64,000 bases of DNA, taken from positions 1-64,000 of the forward strand of contig NZ_BCVP01000014.1 of NCBI RefSeq assembly GCF_001591805.1, given 5' to 3'. A program made the position numbers and the translations under genes. A model generated the notes under the pieces. It had not been told where the DNA came from, did no database searches, and saw only the letters and a list, made by a program, of their open reading frames with translations. Shown piece after piece: positions 52,543 through 61,818 of the stretch (positions are counted from its first letter, which is position 1; each line of letters begins with the position of its first letter). The DNA is from Neobacillus novalis NBRC 102450 (GTDB taxonomy: Bacteria > Bacillota > Bacilli > Bacillales > Cytobacillaceae).

Positions 52543-53757
52543 TTAATCCTCTTGACCCTTCTTTGACCCTTTTTTGCCTTCAGTCTTAATGAGCTCCAGT
52601 TCCGGTTTGTTTTTCTGCTTACCATTCTTATCTTTCCCAGAGCTCCCGCCTTTCGGAAACTCAATGATGGCTGCTGTTTCAAACGGCGGCAAAGGGGGGG
52701 ATTCCTCACCGCCGTAAACCAACCCTTTCAACTCGGCTATTTCCGAAGATAATTCAACTTCCATCTCTGAAACAATTGTAGAAACGGCCTTTGCGGGAAC
52801 GCCATAATGCACTGCGAGTTCCTTAAGCGTTCGCGTTTCTCCCAACGGTGCAATCTCCGACAGTAAATAATGGACTGCTGCAGCATAAGGATTTGGATTT
52901 TGGATGCGCTTTTTCTTTTTCTCACAAAAATTAAACCAAAGGATAATCCCGGTGTCGACAATCGGAGGAGGTACCTCAGACTCAAGCTTCGCCTTGAAAA
53001 TATCAGCAACCTCTTTATAAATTGGTGCAGACCATTCCATCTCTTCTATTTCCAGCATCCCGCCAATCATTGGCAGTTCACTTAAGACCTCTAAGAAAAA
53101 GTCCGTCAAATATTCCTGCGGTGAGTCATAGTCAGCATCCAAGCTGCTATCTTCAATATAGGAAAAGCCATGCTCAGGTTTTAGGTCAGGCAAATCAAAT
53201 GGTGATGGGAAGAAGAGATAATTTTGCTCGTAAGGCACGATAATGCCAATAAAGAAAGAACCCTTTTCAATCGTGAAATCAACGTGGGCTACAACAGCAT
53301 TCAGTTGTTCGGAGGTAAAACCATCCTCAACGATAAGCTGATTGCTTTCGACACTGACGACCCTGCCGGCAATCACTCTCGGATCGCTCCAAGTTTGGAG
53401 AATTTGTTTCAGTTTAGGGCGCTTAATTTTTCCTGCTTCAACGGTAATAAATTTCTCAATAATTGTTTCTTCGTCATCCAATTCCTCAAAAAAGGAAAAC
53501 CAAATGGCGTGAATGAGCTCATAGAATTCCCGTTCCTGTTCAATATCAAAATCAATTATTTCGACCAAATCCTCAAAATCATCATTGATTTCATTCCCAA
53601 AATGAAAGAATGCAAATTGAAGGATTCGCTTTTGAAGCTCGTCCAGTTCACTTTCAATAATCTGGTTGATGGAAATTGCTTTGCTTGCCCCGCAGCACTT
53701 ACCATACTTTTCGCCACTCCCGCATGGACAAAGATCATTCCGGTTTAGTTTCTCCAT
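52543..53757 (-). CDS. SEC-C motif (zinc-binding) protein
   Basis: 404 residues. A SEC-C zinc motif stands at the N-terminus (LCPCGSGEKYGKCCG, residues 9-23), the reverse of its C-terminal place in SecA. A long acidic helical region follows (about 35-125), then a beta-rich middle (RVIAGRVVSVESNQLIVEDG) and a Lys-rich tail (GKDKNGKQKNKPELE...). No enzyme motif is recognised. SEC-C domains bind zinc and often link proteins to SecB, ribosomes or SecA-like partners. It lies between the cytochrome cluster and prfB, on the opposite strand, with its own terminator. Confidence 0.72.
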   Translation of the reverse strand: MEKLNRNDLCPCGSGEKYGKCCGASKAISINQIIESELDELQKRILQFAFFHFGNEINDDFEDLVEIIDFDIEQEREFYELIHAIWFSFFEELDDEETIIEKFITVEAGKIKRPKLKQILQTWSDPRVIAGRVVSVESNQLIVEDGFTSEQLNAVVAHVDFTIEKGSFFIGIIVPYEQNYLFFPSPFDLPDLKPEHGFSYIEDSSLDADYDSPQEYLTDFFLEVLSELPMIGGMLEIEEMEWSAPIYKEVADIFKAKLESEVPPPIVDTGIILWFNFCEKKKKRIQNPNPYAAAVHYLLSEIAPLGETRTLKELAVHYGVPAKAVSTIVSEMEVELSSEIAELKGLVYGGEESPPLPPFETAAIIEFPKGGSSGKDKNGKQKNKPELELIKTEGKKGSKKGQED

Positions 53758-53917
53758 CTCACTTCACTCCCTTGTTTCAATATGCTATGTATTAAACAGT
53801 TGATTTGATAGGTTCATTTCATCCGTTCAGTTCTTATTTAATAGTACCATTTTTCACTTATTGAATATAAAAATACTTTTAAAAAAGTGCCTTTTTGTCC
53901 CTATTTTTGGTCAACCT

Positions 53918-53947
53918 TTGAATTTTTAACTACTATCACGCTATAAT
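53918..53947 (+). promoter_or_regulatory. Sigma-A-like promoter of prfB
   Basis: TTGAAT and a perfect TATAAT are 18 bases apart, about 80 bases upstream of the prfB start. Confidence 0.55.
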
Positions 53948-54026
53948 GGATAAGGAACTGAACAGAGTTATTCAGAATAAACTAGAAAACAGAATGGAAT
54001 TTTTATTTTTTATAGAGGTGACGAAA

Positions 54027-55128
54027 ATGGAATTAGCAGAAATTCGCAATGAACTTGAAAAATCAGCTAAGAAATTAGTGGACTTTAGGGGGTCTCTTTG
54101 ACCTAGAGAATAAGGAAGCAAGAATTGCCGAGCTGGACGATGTGATGCTCCAGCCTGATTTTTGGAACGATCAGCAAGCGGCACAAACCGTTATCAGTGA
54201 GGCTAATGGCTTAAAGGACCAGGTAAATGAGTTCCATGAATTAAATGACTCGTTTGAAAATCTGGAATTGACCTATGAGCTTGTCAAGGAAGAAAATGAT
54301 GAAGAACTGCGGGCGGAACTGGAAACTGAGCTTCTGGAGTTAACCGGCCGTTTGAATCAATTTGAACTGCAGCTTCTCCTAAGTGAGGAGTATGATAAAA
54401 ATAATGCGATACTGGAACTTCACCCGGGTGCTGGCGGAACAGAGTCGCAGGACTGGGGCTCGATGCTCCTCAGGATGTATACACGCTGGGCTGAGAAAAA
54501 GGGTTTTAAGGTCGAGACGCTTGATTATCTTCCTGGCGATGAAGCGGGGATTAAGAGTGTAACGCTTGCCATCAAAGGCCATAATGCCTACGGTTACTTA
54601 AAGGCCGAAAAAGGCGTTCACCGTTTGGTAAGGATTTCGCCGTTTGACTCCTCAGGCCGGCGCCACACTTCGTTCGTATCCTGTGAAGTGATGCCTGAAC
54701 TGAATGACGATATCCAAATTGATATTCGGACAGAAGATTTAAAAATAGATACGTACCGCGCGACTGGTGCCGGAGGTCAGCACATCAACACCACGGATTC
54801 AGCTATCCGGATTACCCACCTCCCAACAGGTGTGGTCGTTACATGCCAAGCGGAACGTTCGCAAATTAAAAACCGTGAGGCAGCAATGAAAATGCTAAAA
54901 GCAAAGCTATATCAGCTGGAAATTGAACGCCAGGAACAAGAGCTATTGGAAATTCGCGGCGAGCAAAAGGAAATCGGCTGGGGCAGTCAAATTCGTTCTT
55001 ACGTCTTCCATCCTTATTCGATGGTTAAAGACCACCGAACCAATACCGAGAGCGGCAATGTTCAAGGCGTCATGGACGGAGACCTAGATCAGTTTATCAA
55101 TGCTTATTTAAGGTCGAGAATTTCGTAA
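54027..55128 (+). CDS. prfB: Peptide chain release factor 2, made by programmed +1 frameshift
   Basis: Reads UGA and UAA stop codons and frees the peptide. The first 24 codons ([20 protein letters not shown]...) end at CTT followed by TGA 54099-54101; skipping one base at 54099 gives L-D-L-E-N-K-E and an open frame to 55128. The coding join is therefore 54027-54098 plus 54100-55128, 366 residues, as in B. subtilis. The stop-recognition motif SPF is in [10 protein letters not shown] and the catalytic GGQ in [20 protein letters not shown] precedes the ATG. The TGA makes RF2 control its own level. Confidence 0.96.
54088..54102 (+). other. RF2 programmed +1 frameshift signal
   Basis: AGGGGG, acting as an internal Shine-Dalgarno, stands before TCT-CTT-TGA-C. 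The slip at CTT-T is the conserved RF2 autoregulatory site. Confidence 0.93.
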
Positions 55129-55157
55129 CAATTTGAAAAAATAACTATCATACAATC

Positions 55158-55192
55158 AAGCCTTTGCCGACCAGTTCGGCAAAGGCTTTACT
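55158..55192 (+). terminator. Terminator after prfB
   Basis: GCCTTTGCCGA and TCGGCAAAGGC, 11-bp stem, loop CCAGT, then TTTACTTTT. Confidence 0.85.
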
Positions 55193-55193
55193 T

Positions 55194-55390
55194 TTCTGTG
55201 GAAAAGGGGCGGAGCGCCGCAAAAGCTAATCAGTTTAGACAAGTTTAGCAGGTTATATTCATTTTTAGGCAATGAATAAAGTGAACCCTAGCTCTGCTCA
55301 CACCGCCTTTATTAAGTTGGTGTACTACTCAAATTAAATTCATTTTCATGCGTGGGTTTGGAGTTGAGACCTATGCGTGTTTTTTTGATC
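55194..55390 (+). repeat. Conserved ~195-nt intergenic element, copy 2 (candidate structured RNA)
   Basis: Same ordered blocks as copy 1 at 20278. The 3' end folds into a 12-bp stem (55347-55358 with 55368-55379; four pairs are G-U) followed by T7, a good intrinsic terminator. It starts directly after the prfB terminator. The rest of the gap to yvjA (55391-55549) is AT-rich without other clear features. Confidence 0.65.
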
Positions 55391-55549
55391 TATCCTCATG
55401 AACCCCCCGTCAATAGTCAATGCTAATAGTAATTTTAGTCCTTCATCGCGTCAGCTTATTGTCATTTACAGTAGATTTCTCCCATGCTATACTCACTTTC
55501 GGTAAATAGAAATTATAATTGTAAAAGGATTTTAGAGGGGAAAGTAAAT

Positions 55550-56416
55550 ATGAATATTTTAAGCAATCTTACACATGCCTATCCAAGAATGAGAATCGTG
55601 GCAGATTATCTTTTTGTCCTGATAGGCTCCGCCATCATTGCCATGGCGTTTAATGTCTTTTTGCTGCCAAACCAAGTCGCTTCCGGCGGCGTAAGCGGGA
55701 TTAGTACGATTTTAAAAACAGTGCTTGGCTGGGAGCCTGCATTCGTTCAATGGGCGTTTAACATTCCATTGTTCATTGCCGGGGTTGTTTTACTGGGAAA
55801 ACAATTTGGGGCGAAAACACTTGCAGGGACGATTTTTCTCCCATTTGTCGTTTTTTTGACAAAAGGTTTACAGCCATGGACGCATGACGCCTTGCTTGCT
55901 GCGTTATTCGGTGGGATTGGTGTTGGACTGGGGCTGGGGATTGTGTTTAGGGGAAAAGCTTCGACTGGCGGGACGGACCTTGCCGCTCAGATTATTAATA
56001 AATATACCGGATTTACCCTTGGCAGATGTGTAGTGATGATTGATGGTTTTATCGTCCTTACCGCCGCCATCGTTTTCGATATTGAAAAGGGATTGTATGC
56101 CATGATTGCCCTTTATGTGACCAGCAAAACGATCGACCTCATTCAGGTTGGATTCGGCAGGTCAAAGATGGCGATGATCATTACAAGTAAACAAGAAGAA
56201 GTGCGTACGGGAATTTTGAATAAAATTGACCGTGGTGTGACAAAACTATCTGCATATGGTGGATTTACTGACCATGAACGGCCTGTCCTCATGTGTGTGG
56301 TTGATCGAACGGAGTTCACAAAATTGAAACAATTGGTCAAAACCCTTGACCCATCTGCATTTGTCGTTGTTATGGACGCTGCTGAAGTGTTAGGGGAGGG
56401 TTTCAAACATGAGTAG
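55550..56416 (+). CDS. yvjA: YitT family membrane protein (DUF161/DUF2179)
   Basis: About 288 residues: five to six transmembrane segments (YitT_membrane, about 15-190; AMAFNVFLLPNQVASGGVSGIST, GGIGVGLGLGIVFRGKASTGGTDLAAQI) and a C-terminal cytoplasmic DUF2179 domain (about 220-280; IDRGVTKLSAYGGFTDHERPVLMCVV). Function unknown; transport is suspected. ATG 55550 has AGAGGGG upstream and fits the family start, while the frame stays open from 55484. It lies between prfB and cccB as in B. subtilis. Confidence 0.9.
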   Translation: MNILSNLTHAYPRMRIVADYLFVLIGSAIIAMAFNVFLLPNQVASGGVSGISTILKTVLGWEPAFVQWAFNIPLFIAGVVLLGKQFGAKTLAGTIFLPFVVFLTKGLQPWTHDALLAALFGGIGVGLGLGIVFRGKASTGGTDLAAQIINKYTGFTLGRCVVMIDGFIVLTAAIVFDIEKGLYAMIALYVTSKTIDLIQVGFGRSKMAMIITSKQEEVRTGILNKIDRGVTKLSAYGGFTDHERPVLMCVVDRTEFTKLKQLVKTLDPSAFVVVMDAAEVLGEGFKHE

Positions 56417-56468
56417 GATTGGTATAATAGTTCTCTGATGGTATTATTTTCTGAAGGGGGTAGTGTTA

Positions 56469-56792
56469 ATGAAGAAAAAGCTACTAGGATTTGTATTGGG
56501 GACATCTTTAGTTATGGGGCTTGCTGCTTGTGGGGGCGGCTCTGATACCAACAAGGATACGGCAAGCGGTGGTGACGGAGCAAAGATTTTTGATCAGAAA
56601 TGCTCTAGCTGTCATGGCGGCGATTTAAAGGGCGGTATGGGACCGAACCTAACCAAGATTGGATCAACGCTTTCTAAGGATGACATTTTGAATACGATTA
56701 AAAATGGTAAAGGCGGAATGCCTGCAAACCCAATGGGCATTACAGGCGATGAAGCTAACACAGTTGCTGACTGGCTTGCAGCAAAAAAATAG
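56469..56792 (+). CDS. cccB: Lipoprotein cytochrome c-551 (CccB)
   Basis: A 107-residue lipoprotein. The lipobox GLAAC places the lipid-modified cysteine near residue 21, then a Gly/Ser/Asp-rich spacer, then one class I cytochrome c domain with heme motif CSSCHGG and axial methionine in GGMPANPMG. It carries electrons on the outer membrane face, for example to cytochrome oxidase, and could also exchange electrons with the multiheme proteins encoded 4 kb upstream. ATG 56469 is preferred; GTG 56463 sits next to the ribosome site. Confidence 0.93.
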   Translation: MKKKLLGFVLGTSLVMGLAACGGGSDTNKDTASGGDGAKIFDQKCSSCHGGDLKGGMGPNLTKIGSTLSKDDILNTIKNGKGGMPANPMGITGDEANTVADWLAAKK

Positions 56793-56799
56793 AAATGGT

Positions 56800-56838
56800 T
56801 CAAAAACGTTCTGTGAAAATTCACAGAACGTTTTTATT
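56800..56838 (+). terminator. Terminator after cccB
   Basis: AAAAACGTTCTGTGAA and TTCACAGAACGTTTTT, 16-bp stem with an AA loop. Confidence 0.93.
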
Positions 56839-56925
56839 TTCCTGGAAGTTGGAGGATTTTGTCGAATTTTGTATTGTTTGAAAAGAAACTGTAATATTTT
56901 TACCGCCCATTTTAGCGATTTTTGA

Positions 56926-56934
56926 TGTTATAAT
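56926..56934 (+). promoter_or_regulatory. Extended -10 promoter candidate for ftsEX
   Basis: TGTTATAAT, about 115 bases before ftsE; no clear -35 hexamer. Confidence 0.45.
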
Positions 56935-57048
56935 GTGTCTATGCGAAATTATGCACATAAATTTTGATATTCTGGTTCATTTTGCAAATAAATAAAGATT
57001 GTTGTCGAATCCACGATTCGAACGATCTTTTAATAAAGGTGATAATAA

Positions 57049-57735
57049 ATGATCGAGTTGCAAGAGGTATATAAAAAGTATCCAAATGGTGTTACCGCCA
57101 TTAACGGAATAGACGTCCGGATTAATCAGGGCGAATTTGTTTATGTCGTCGGTCCAAGTGGTGCCGGGAAGTCGACCTTCATCAAAATGATGTACCGCGA
57201 GGAAGTACCTACCACGGGAACGATCACGATGAATGGCGTGAATCTTGCCAAATTAAAGATGAAAAAGGTTCCGCTTTTCAGAAGAAATCTTGGAGTGGTC
57301 TTTCAGGACTTCAAACTGCTGCCGACCAAGACCGTCTATGAAAATGTTGCTTTTGCTCTGGAAGTGATTGAAGCGCAGCCAAAGTTCATTCGCAAACGGG
57401 TCATGGAAGTTCTTGAATTAGTAAACTTAAAGCATAAAATAAAAATGCTTCCGACGGAGCTCTCCGGCGGTGAACAACAGCGTGTTTCGATTGCCCGCTC
57501 AATCGTCAACTCACCAAAGGTTGTAATTGCTGACGAGCCTACCGGTAACCTTGACCCAGAGACCTCATGGGAAATCATGAACATCTTTGAAGAAATTAAT
57601 AATCGGGGCACAACCATTGTAATGGCGACCCATAACAGAGAGATTGTTAACACATTGAAGCATCGCGTGATTGCCATAGAAGGCGGCAGAATTGTCCGTG
57701 ATGAGCAAAGAGGTGAATACGGTTATGAAAATTAG
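57049..57735 (+). CDS. ftsE: Cell division ABC transporter ATPase FtsE
   Basis: ATPase of the FtsEX complex, which activates peptidoglycan hydrolases. 228 residues with Walker A GPSGAGKST near 36-44, the Q loop VVFQDF, signature LSGGEQQRVS, and Walker B VVIADEPTGNLDP. AAAGGTGA precedes the ATG. The stop overlaps the ftsX start by 11 bases, so the two are translationally coupled. Confidence 0.96.
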   Translation: MIELQEVYKKYPNGVTAINGIDVRINQGEFVYVVGPSGAGKSTFIKMMYREEVPTTGTITMNGVNLAKLKMKKVPLFRRNLGVVFQDFKLLPTKTVYENVAFALEVIEAQPKFIRKRVMEVLELVNLKHKIKMLPTELSGGEQQRVSIARSIVNSPKVVIADEPTGNLDPETSWEIMNIFEEINNRGTTIVMATHNREIVNTLKHRVIAIEGGRIVRDEQRGEYGYEN

Positions 57736-58618
57736 AACGATTGGCCGTCACGCCCGTGAGAGTTTAAAGAATATTAGCCGGAATGGCTGGATGACGTTTG
57801 CATCCGTTAGTGCCGTGACCGTAACGCTTATTCTAGTCGGTGTCTTTTTCGTTATTATGATGAATCTAAATAGAGTGGCCCAAACCATTGAAGATGACGT
57901 GCAAATTCGCGTTCACATCGATGTTGCTGCTAACGAGAAAGACCAGCAAACATTAAAAACTGATCTTGAAAGAATGCCTGAAGTCAAAACTGTCACCTTT
58001 TCACCGAAGAAGAGCGAGCTTGATAATCTAGTGAAAAGTCTTGGCGAGGACGGAAAGGCGTTTAAGCTATTTGAACAAGATAATCCGCTAAACGATGTCT
58101 TTGTCGTAAAAACGAAAAAGCCAACAGATACGATGGTGGTTGCACAAAAGGCTGAAAAGCTGAATTATGTTTCAAAGGTTAGATATGGACAAGGTAAGGT
58201 CGAGAAGCTATTTAAGTTTATTAAGGCGAGCCGTAACGTGGGAATTGTGTTAATCATTGGCTTGTTCTTTACCGCCATTTTCTTAATCTCCAATACAATT
58301 AAAATTACGATTATAGCTAGACGAAGAGAAATCAAGATTATGAGATTAGTAGGGGCGACGAATACGTTTATTCGCTGGCCGTTTTTCTTGGAAGGACTAT
58401 GGCTTGGTATTGTTGGCTCGATTTTACCTATTATATTGATTTCTACCGCTTATTATCGTGCTTATGATTATATTGGTCCAAAACTTGAGGGCACGTTTAT
58501 CAAAGTGCTGCCATTTACTCCATTTGTTTATCAGGTTTCCGGTATTCTGATGTTAATGGGAGCCGTAATCGGTGTATGGGGCAGTGTCATGTCAGTGAGG
58601 AAGTTCTTGAAAGTGTAA
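57725..58618 (+). CDS. ftsX: Cell division membrane protein FtsX
   Basis: 297 residues, four transmembrane segments, with a large extracellular loop between TM1 and TM2 (about 55-165) that contacts the hydrolase. The N-terminus MKIRTIGRHARESLKNISRNGWMTFASVSAV matches the family, so ATG 57725 is the start, although the frame is open from 57692. The partner of FtsE transmits ATP-driven changes to an outside peptidase. A coiled-coil M23 peptidase is encoded next. Confidence 0.95.
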   Translation: MKIRTIGRHARESLKNISRNGWMTFASVSAVTVTLILVGVFFVIMMNLNRVAQTIEDDVQIRVHIDVAANEKDQQTLKTDLERMPEVKTVTFSPKKSELDNLVKSLGEDGKAFKLFEQDNPLNDVFVVKTKKPTDTMVVAQKAEKLNYVSKVRYGQGKVEKLFKFIKASRNVGIVLIIGLFFTAIFLISNTIKITIIARRREIKIMRLVGATNTFIRWPFFLEGLWLGIVGSILPIILISTAYYRAYDYIGPKLEGTFIKVLPFTPFVYQVSGILMLMGAVIGVWGSVMSVRKFLKV

Positions 58619-58721
58619 TTCTAAACAGGAGGGGCTGTTTGTAGGCTCTTCCTGATAGCTTTAACCACATAAAGAAAGAAACGATATACCTATACATAGA
58701 GTTGGAGGGAAGTAATCGCAT

Positions 58722-60020
58722 ATGAGGAAATCAGTTATTACGCTTGCCGTTGCTGTAACGGTCGGGCTGGGGACTTCTTTGGGAGGGATGCCTGCTAAAA
58801 CAGAGGCTGCATCAATCTCGAAACTGAAGGAAGAACAAAATAAAATACATGAGCAGCGTTCCGATTTAAATTCGGATATTAATCAAGCAAACGATAAGAT
58901 TACGAATCTCCAAGATCAGCAGGCAAGCGTTAAGAGCGAATTGAAACGCCTTGATTTAGCAATTAGCGACGCCGCTACTAAGATTGATGAACAAGCTGCA
59001 AAAATAGAAGAAACAAAAGCTCAGATTGCGACGCTTCAGGAAGAAACAAAGATTCTCAAGGAGCGGATTAAGAAGCGGAATGTCCTGCTGAAGGATCGGG
59101 CCCGCAGCTATCAGGATACGGGCGGAATGGTCAATTACTTAGATGTGTTAATGGGGTCCACGAGCTTTAGCGATTTTATCGACCGTGCGAATGCAGTGGC
59201 AACCATTATGCAGGCAGACCAAGATATTTTAAAGCAGCATGAAGCCGACAAAAACGAGCTTGAGGAGAAACAAACTCAAGTGGAAAAAGAACTTGCCAGC
59301 TTGAAGAAGATGCTTGCAGACTTGGAAACTATGAATAAACAATTGACTGCCCAAAAGGCTGAAAAGGATAAACTATTGGGAAGTCTAGAAAGTCAAGAGC
59401 ATGAAGCCCATGAAGGAATGCTGGATTTAAAGGAGCAGGAGGAAATTCTTGCGGCTCAAGAGATATCGATTCAAAAAACAATCAAACTAGAACAAGAACG
59501 CCAGGCTAAAGAGGCTGCGGCCGCAGCGGCAGCTGCAGCGGCTAAGAAAAAGGCAGCAGCCAGCAGTAACAGCGGCAGCAGCAGTAATAGCAGCAGTCCC
59601 TCTGCAGCAGCACCACAGGTTTCAAGCGGCAGCTTTACAAGACCAGCTCCAGGTGTAGTTACTTCAGGATACGGCGGACGCTGGGGTTCTTTCCACTGGG
59701 GTGTTGATATTGCCCAAAGCGGCAACAATGTACCAATTGTCGCCGCGGCAGATGGGGTTGTCTCTGTTGCCCATTATTCAAGCAGTTATGGAAACGTAGT
59801 ATATATATCGCATTCGATAAATGGTCAGGTTTATACAACTGTTTATGCACATATGTCAGGTTATCAAGTATCACCAGGACAAACTGTCTCAAAAGGTCAA
59901 CGAATCGGCACCATGGGGAATACCGGTGATTCCCATGGCCAGCATTTACACTTTGAGCTTTACAAAGGACCATGGGCCTATCATTCAGCAATAAATCCAA
60001 TCGGCATTGTTCCAATTTAA
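58722..60020 (+). CDS. Secreted coiled-coil M23 peptidoglycan endopeptidase (EnvC/PcsB-like)
   Basis: 432 residues. The signal peptide is at about 1-28 (ending KTEAAS). A long coiled coil (about 30-265) is the type that FtsX binds. Then an Ala/Lys-rich stretch and a Ser/Asn-rich linker (about 262-305) lead to a LytM/M23 domain (about 315-432) with the zinc ligands in HWGVDIA, YAHMSGY and HLHFEL. All ligands are present, so it should be an active endopeptidase, not a mere activator. Its place right after ftsEX points to FtsEX-controlled wall cutting. It is related in role to CwlO of B. subtilis but not at the same position. Confidence 0.88.
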   Translation: MRKSVITLAVAVTVGLGTSLGGMPAKTEAASISKLKEEQNKIHEQRSDLNSDINQANDKITNLQDQQASVKSELKRLDLAISDAATKIDEQAAKIEETKAQIATLQEETKILKERIKKRNVLLKDRARSYQDTGGMVNYLDVLMGSTSFSDFIDRANAVATIMQADQDILKQHEADKNELEEKQTQVEKELASLKKMLADLETMNKQLTAQKAEKDKLLGSLESQEHEAHEGMLDLKEQEEILAAQEISIQKTIKLEQERQAKEAAAAAAAAAAKKKAAASSNSGSSSNSSSPSAAAPQVSSGSFTRPAPGVVTSGYGGRWGSFHWGVDIAQSGNNVPIVAAADGVVSVAHYSSSYGNVVYISHSINGQVYTTVYAHMSGYQVSPGQTVSKGQRIGTMGNTGDSHGQHLHFELYKGPWAYHSAINPIGIVPI

Positions 60021-60030
60021 TAAGTAAATT

Positions 60031-60060
60031 AAGGAAGAGGCTAAGCTTCTTCTTTTTTTT
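60031..60060 (+). terminator. Terminator after the M23 peptidase gene
   Basis: GAAGAGGC-TAA-GCTTCTTC stem, then T8. Confidence 0.8.
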
Positions 60061-60192
60061 GTCTAAAAAGCAGGCTTAATAATTTATCATAACTCGTCCA
60101 TTCCTCACATATAAGTTAATAAACAGGCAGGAATTCGGTGCCTATTTAGAAAATTAGATATGACAGGCATATTTATCTTGAGGAGGATTCGA

Positions 60193-61647
60193 ATGAATCG
60201 AAAATGGATTGCCCTGTTGATGACGGGTTCGCTTCTAATCGGAGCGGGGGGCACCTATGCTGGAATGCAGTTGTTAGAGAAAAAGGAAAGCAGCGACGAA
60301 CTCGAGCAAGCTCTTATCCCCATAGATCAACCTGTAAACTCCGTAACGGATATTAAAGACCTTGAAAAGGTTGAGCAGGCCTATGATTTGATCCTAAGCC
60401 GCTATGTTGAAAAAGTAGACCAAGACAAACTGGTTGAAGGCGCAATCCAAGGAATGCTTTCGGTGTTAAAGGATCCCTATTCAGTTTATATGGACAAGGA
60501 AACGGCCCAGCAATTTACCCAAACCTTGGAATCATCCTTTGAAGGCATTGGTGCTGAGGTCGGGATGGTCGATGGAAAAATAGTCATCGTCTCGCCGTTT
60601 AAAAATTCTCCAGCGGAAAAAGCAGGCATTAAGCCAAATGATCAAATTCTGAAAGTCGACGGCAAAAGTGTCGAAGGGCTTGACCTCAATAAAGCAACCT
60701 TAAAAATCCGAGGCAAAAAGGGGACGCCGGTAACGTTAGAGATTGCCCGTAAAGGGTTAAAGGAACCATTGTCGATTGACGTCAAGCGCGATGAAATTCC
60801 ACTTGAGACCGTCCACGCTTCCGTTAAGAAGCAAGATGGCAAAAAGGTCGGCTATATCGAGATCACCTCCTTTGCTGAAAATACAGCGGCTGATTTTAAA
60901 AAGGACTTAAAGGCTTTGGAAAACGATGGCATTAAAGGGCTAATCCTTGATGTCCGCGGCAATCCCGGCGGATTTTTAGACAGTGTCGGCGATATATTAA
61001 AAGAATTTATCCCGAAGGATATGCCATATGTTCAAATCGAACAGCGTACCGGCAAAAAACAGCGTTTCTTCTCCACCCTTTCCGAGAAAAAGAATTATCC
61101 TGTGCTTGTCTTAATCAACAAAGGCAGTGCATCTGCTTCGGAAATTTTGGCCGGTTCATTACAGGAAGCAGCAGGCTATCAGCTAGTCGGGGAAACAACT
61201 TTTGGAAAAGGAACCGTTCAGCAGCCGGTACCGATGGGCGACGGCAGTAATATTAAATTAACCCTTTATAAATGGCTGACACCGGATGGGAATTGGATTC
61301 ATAAAAAGGGGATTAAACCGGATGTTGCCATCAAACAGCCAGCAATATTTGCTACCCACCCAATTCAAGTTGAGAAGACGCTAGTAGAGGATATGAACAA
61401 TGAGCAGATCAAAAATGCTCAAGAAATTTTAAAGGGCTTGGGCTTTGAGCCGGGCCGGACAGACGGATACTTCAGCGCTGAAACTACAATGGCTGTTAAA
61501 GGCTTCCAGCAGGACAAAGGCCTAACGCCGACCGGGGAAATTGATGCCAAAACAGCGGTAAAGCTTGAAGAAGCGGCGATGAAGGAAATGAAAAAAGAGA
61601 AGAATGACCTGCAGCTGCAAATGGCGTTGAAGCTGATCACGAAATAA
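60193..61647 (+). CDS. ctpB: Carboxy-terminal processing serine protease CtpB (S41)
   Basis: About 484 residues: signal anchor (1-24), N-terminal helices, PDZ domain (about 100-180; GIGAEVGMVDGKIVIVSPF), S41 protease domain with the catalytic serine in NKGSASASEILAGSL and lysine in TFGKGTVQQP, and a C-terminal peptidoglycan-binding domain (about 400-465; AQEILKGLGFEPGRTDGYFS). In B. subtilis CtpB cleaves SpoIVFA to help activate sigma K during sporulation. ATG 60193 is chosen because GAGGAGG precedes it. Supports a spore-former. Confidence 0.92.
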   Translation: MNRKWIALLMTGSLLIGAGGTYAGMQLLEKKESSDELEQALIPIDQPVNSVTDIKDLEKVEQAYDLILSRYVEKVDQDKLVEGAIQGMLSVLKDPYSVYMDKETAQQFTQTLESSFEGIGAEVGMVDGKIVIVSPFKNSPAEKAGIKPNDQILKVDGKSVEGLDLNKATLKIRGKKGTPVTLEIARKGLKEPLSIDVKRDEIPLETVHASVKKQDGKKVGYIEITSFAENTAADFKKDLKALENDGIKGLILDVRGNPGGFLDSVGDILKEFIPKDMPYVQIEQRTGKKQRFFSTLSEKKNYPVLVLINKGSASASEILAGSLQEAAGYQLVGETTFGKGTVQQPVPMGDGSNIKLTLYKWLTPDGNWIHKKGIKPDVAIKQPAIFATHPIQVEKTLVEDMNNEQIKNAQEILKGLGFEPGRTDGYFSAETTMAVKGFQQDKGLTPTGEIDAKTAVKLEEAAMKEMKKEKNDLQLQMALKLITK

Positions 61648-61652
61648 ACCAT

Positions 61653-61679
61653 AATGAGACTTCGGTCTCTTTTTTTTCT
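61653..61679 (+). terminator. Terminator after ctpB
   Basis: GAGAC-TTCG-GTCTC with T8; the stable UUCG loop. Confidence 0.88.
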
Positions 61680-61818
61680 TTAAATGTAATGAAAAATTGA
61701 ATGTTACAACATTTTTAAAAACTAGCAATATGTTTTATGGTTTAAATTTGGTAAAATAAGCATTAGGGACTTTTAGATAATAGTTTACTAGAAATTTTAA
61801 TTAGGCAGGTGGCAGGAA

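Noticed and set aside
55401-55549. Riboswitch in the leader of yvjA
   Set aside because: No conserved riboswitch core was recognised; the leader is short and AT-rich with no terminator before the gene.
57692-57724. Earlier start for FtsX inside ftsE
   Set aside because: Adds 11 residues not in keeping with the family N-terminus; ATG 57725 fits homologues and has AGAGGTGA upstream.
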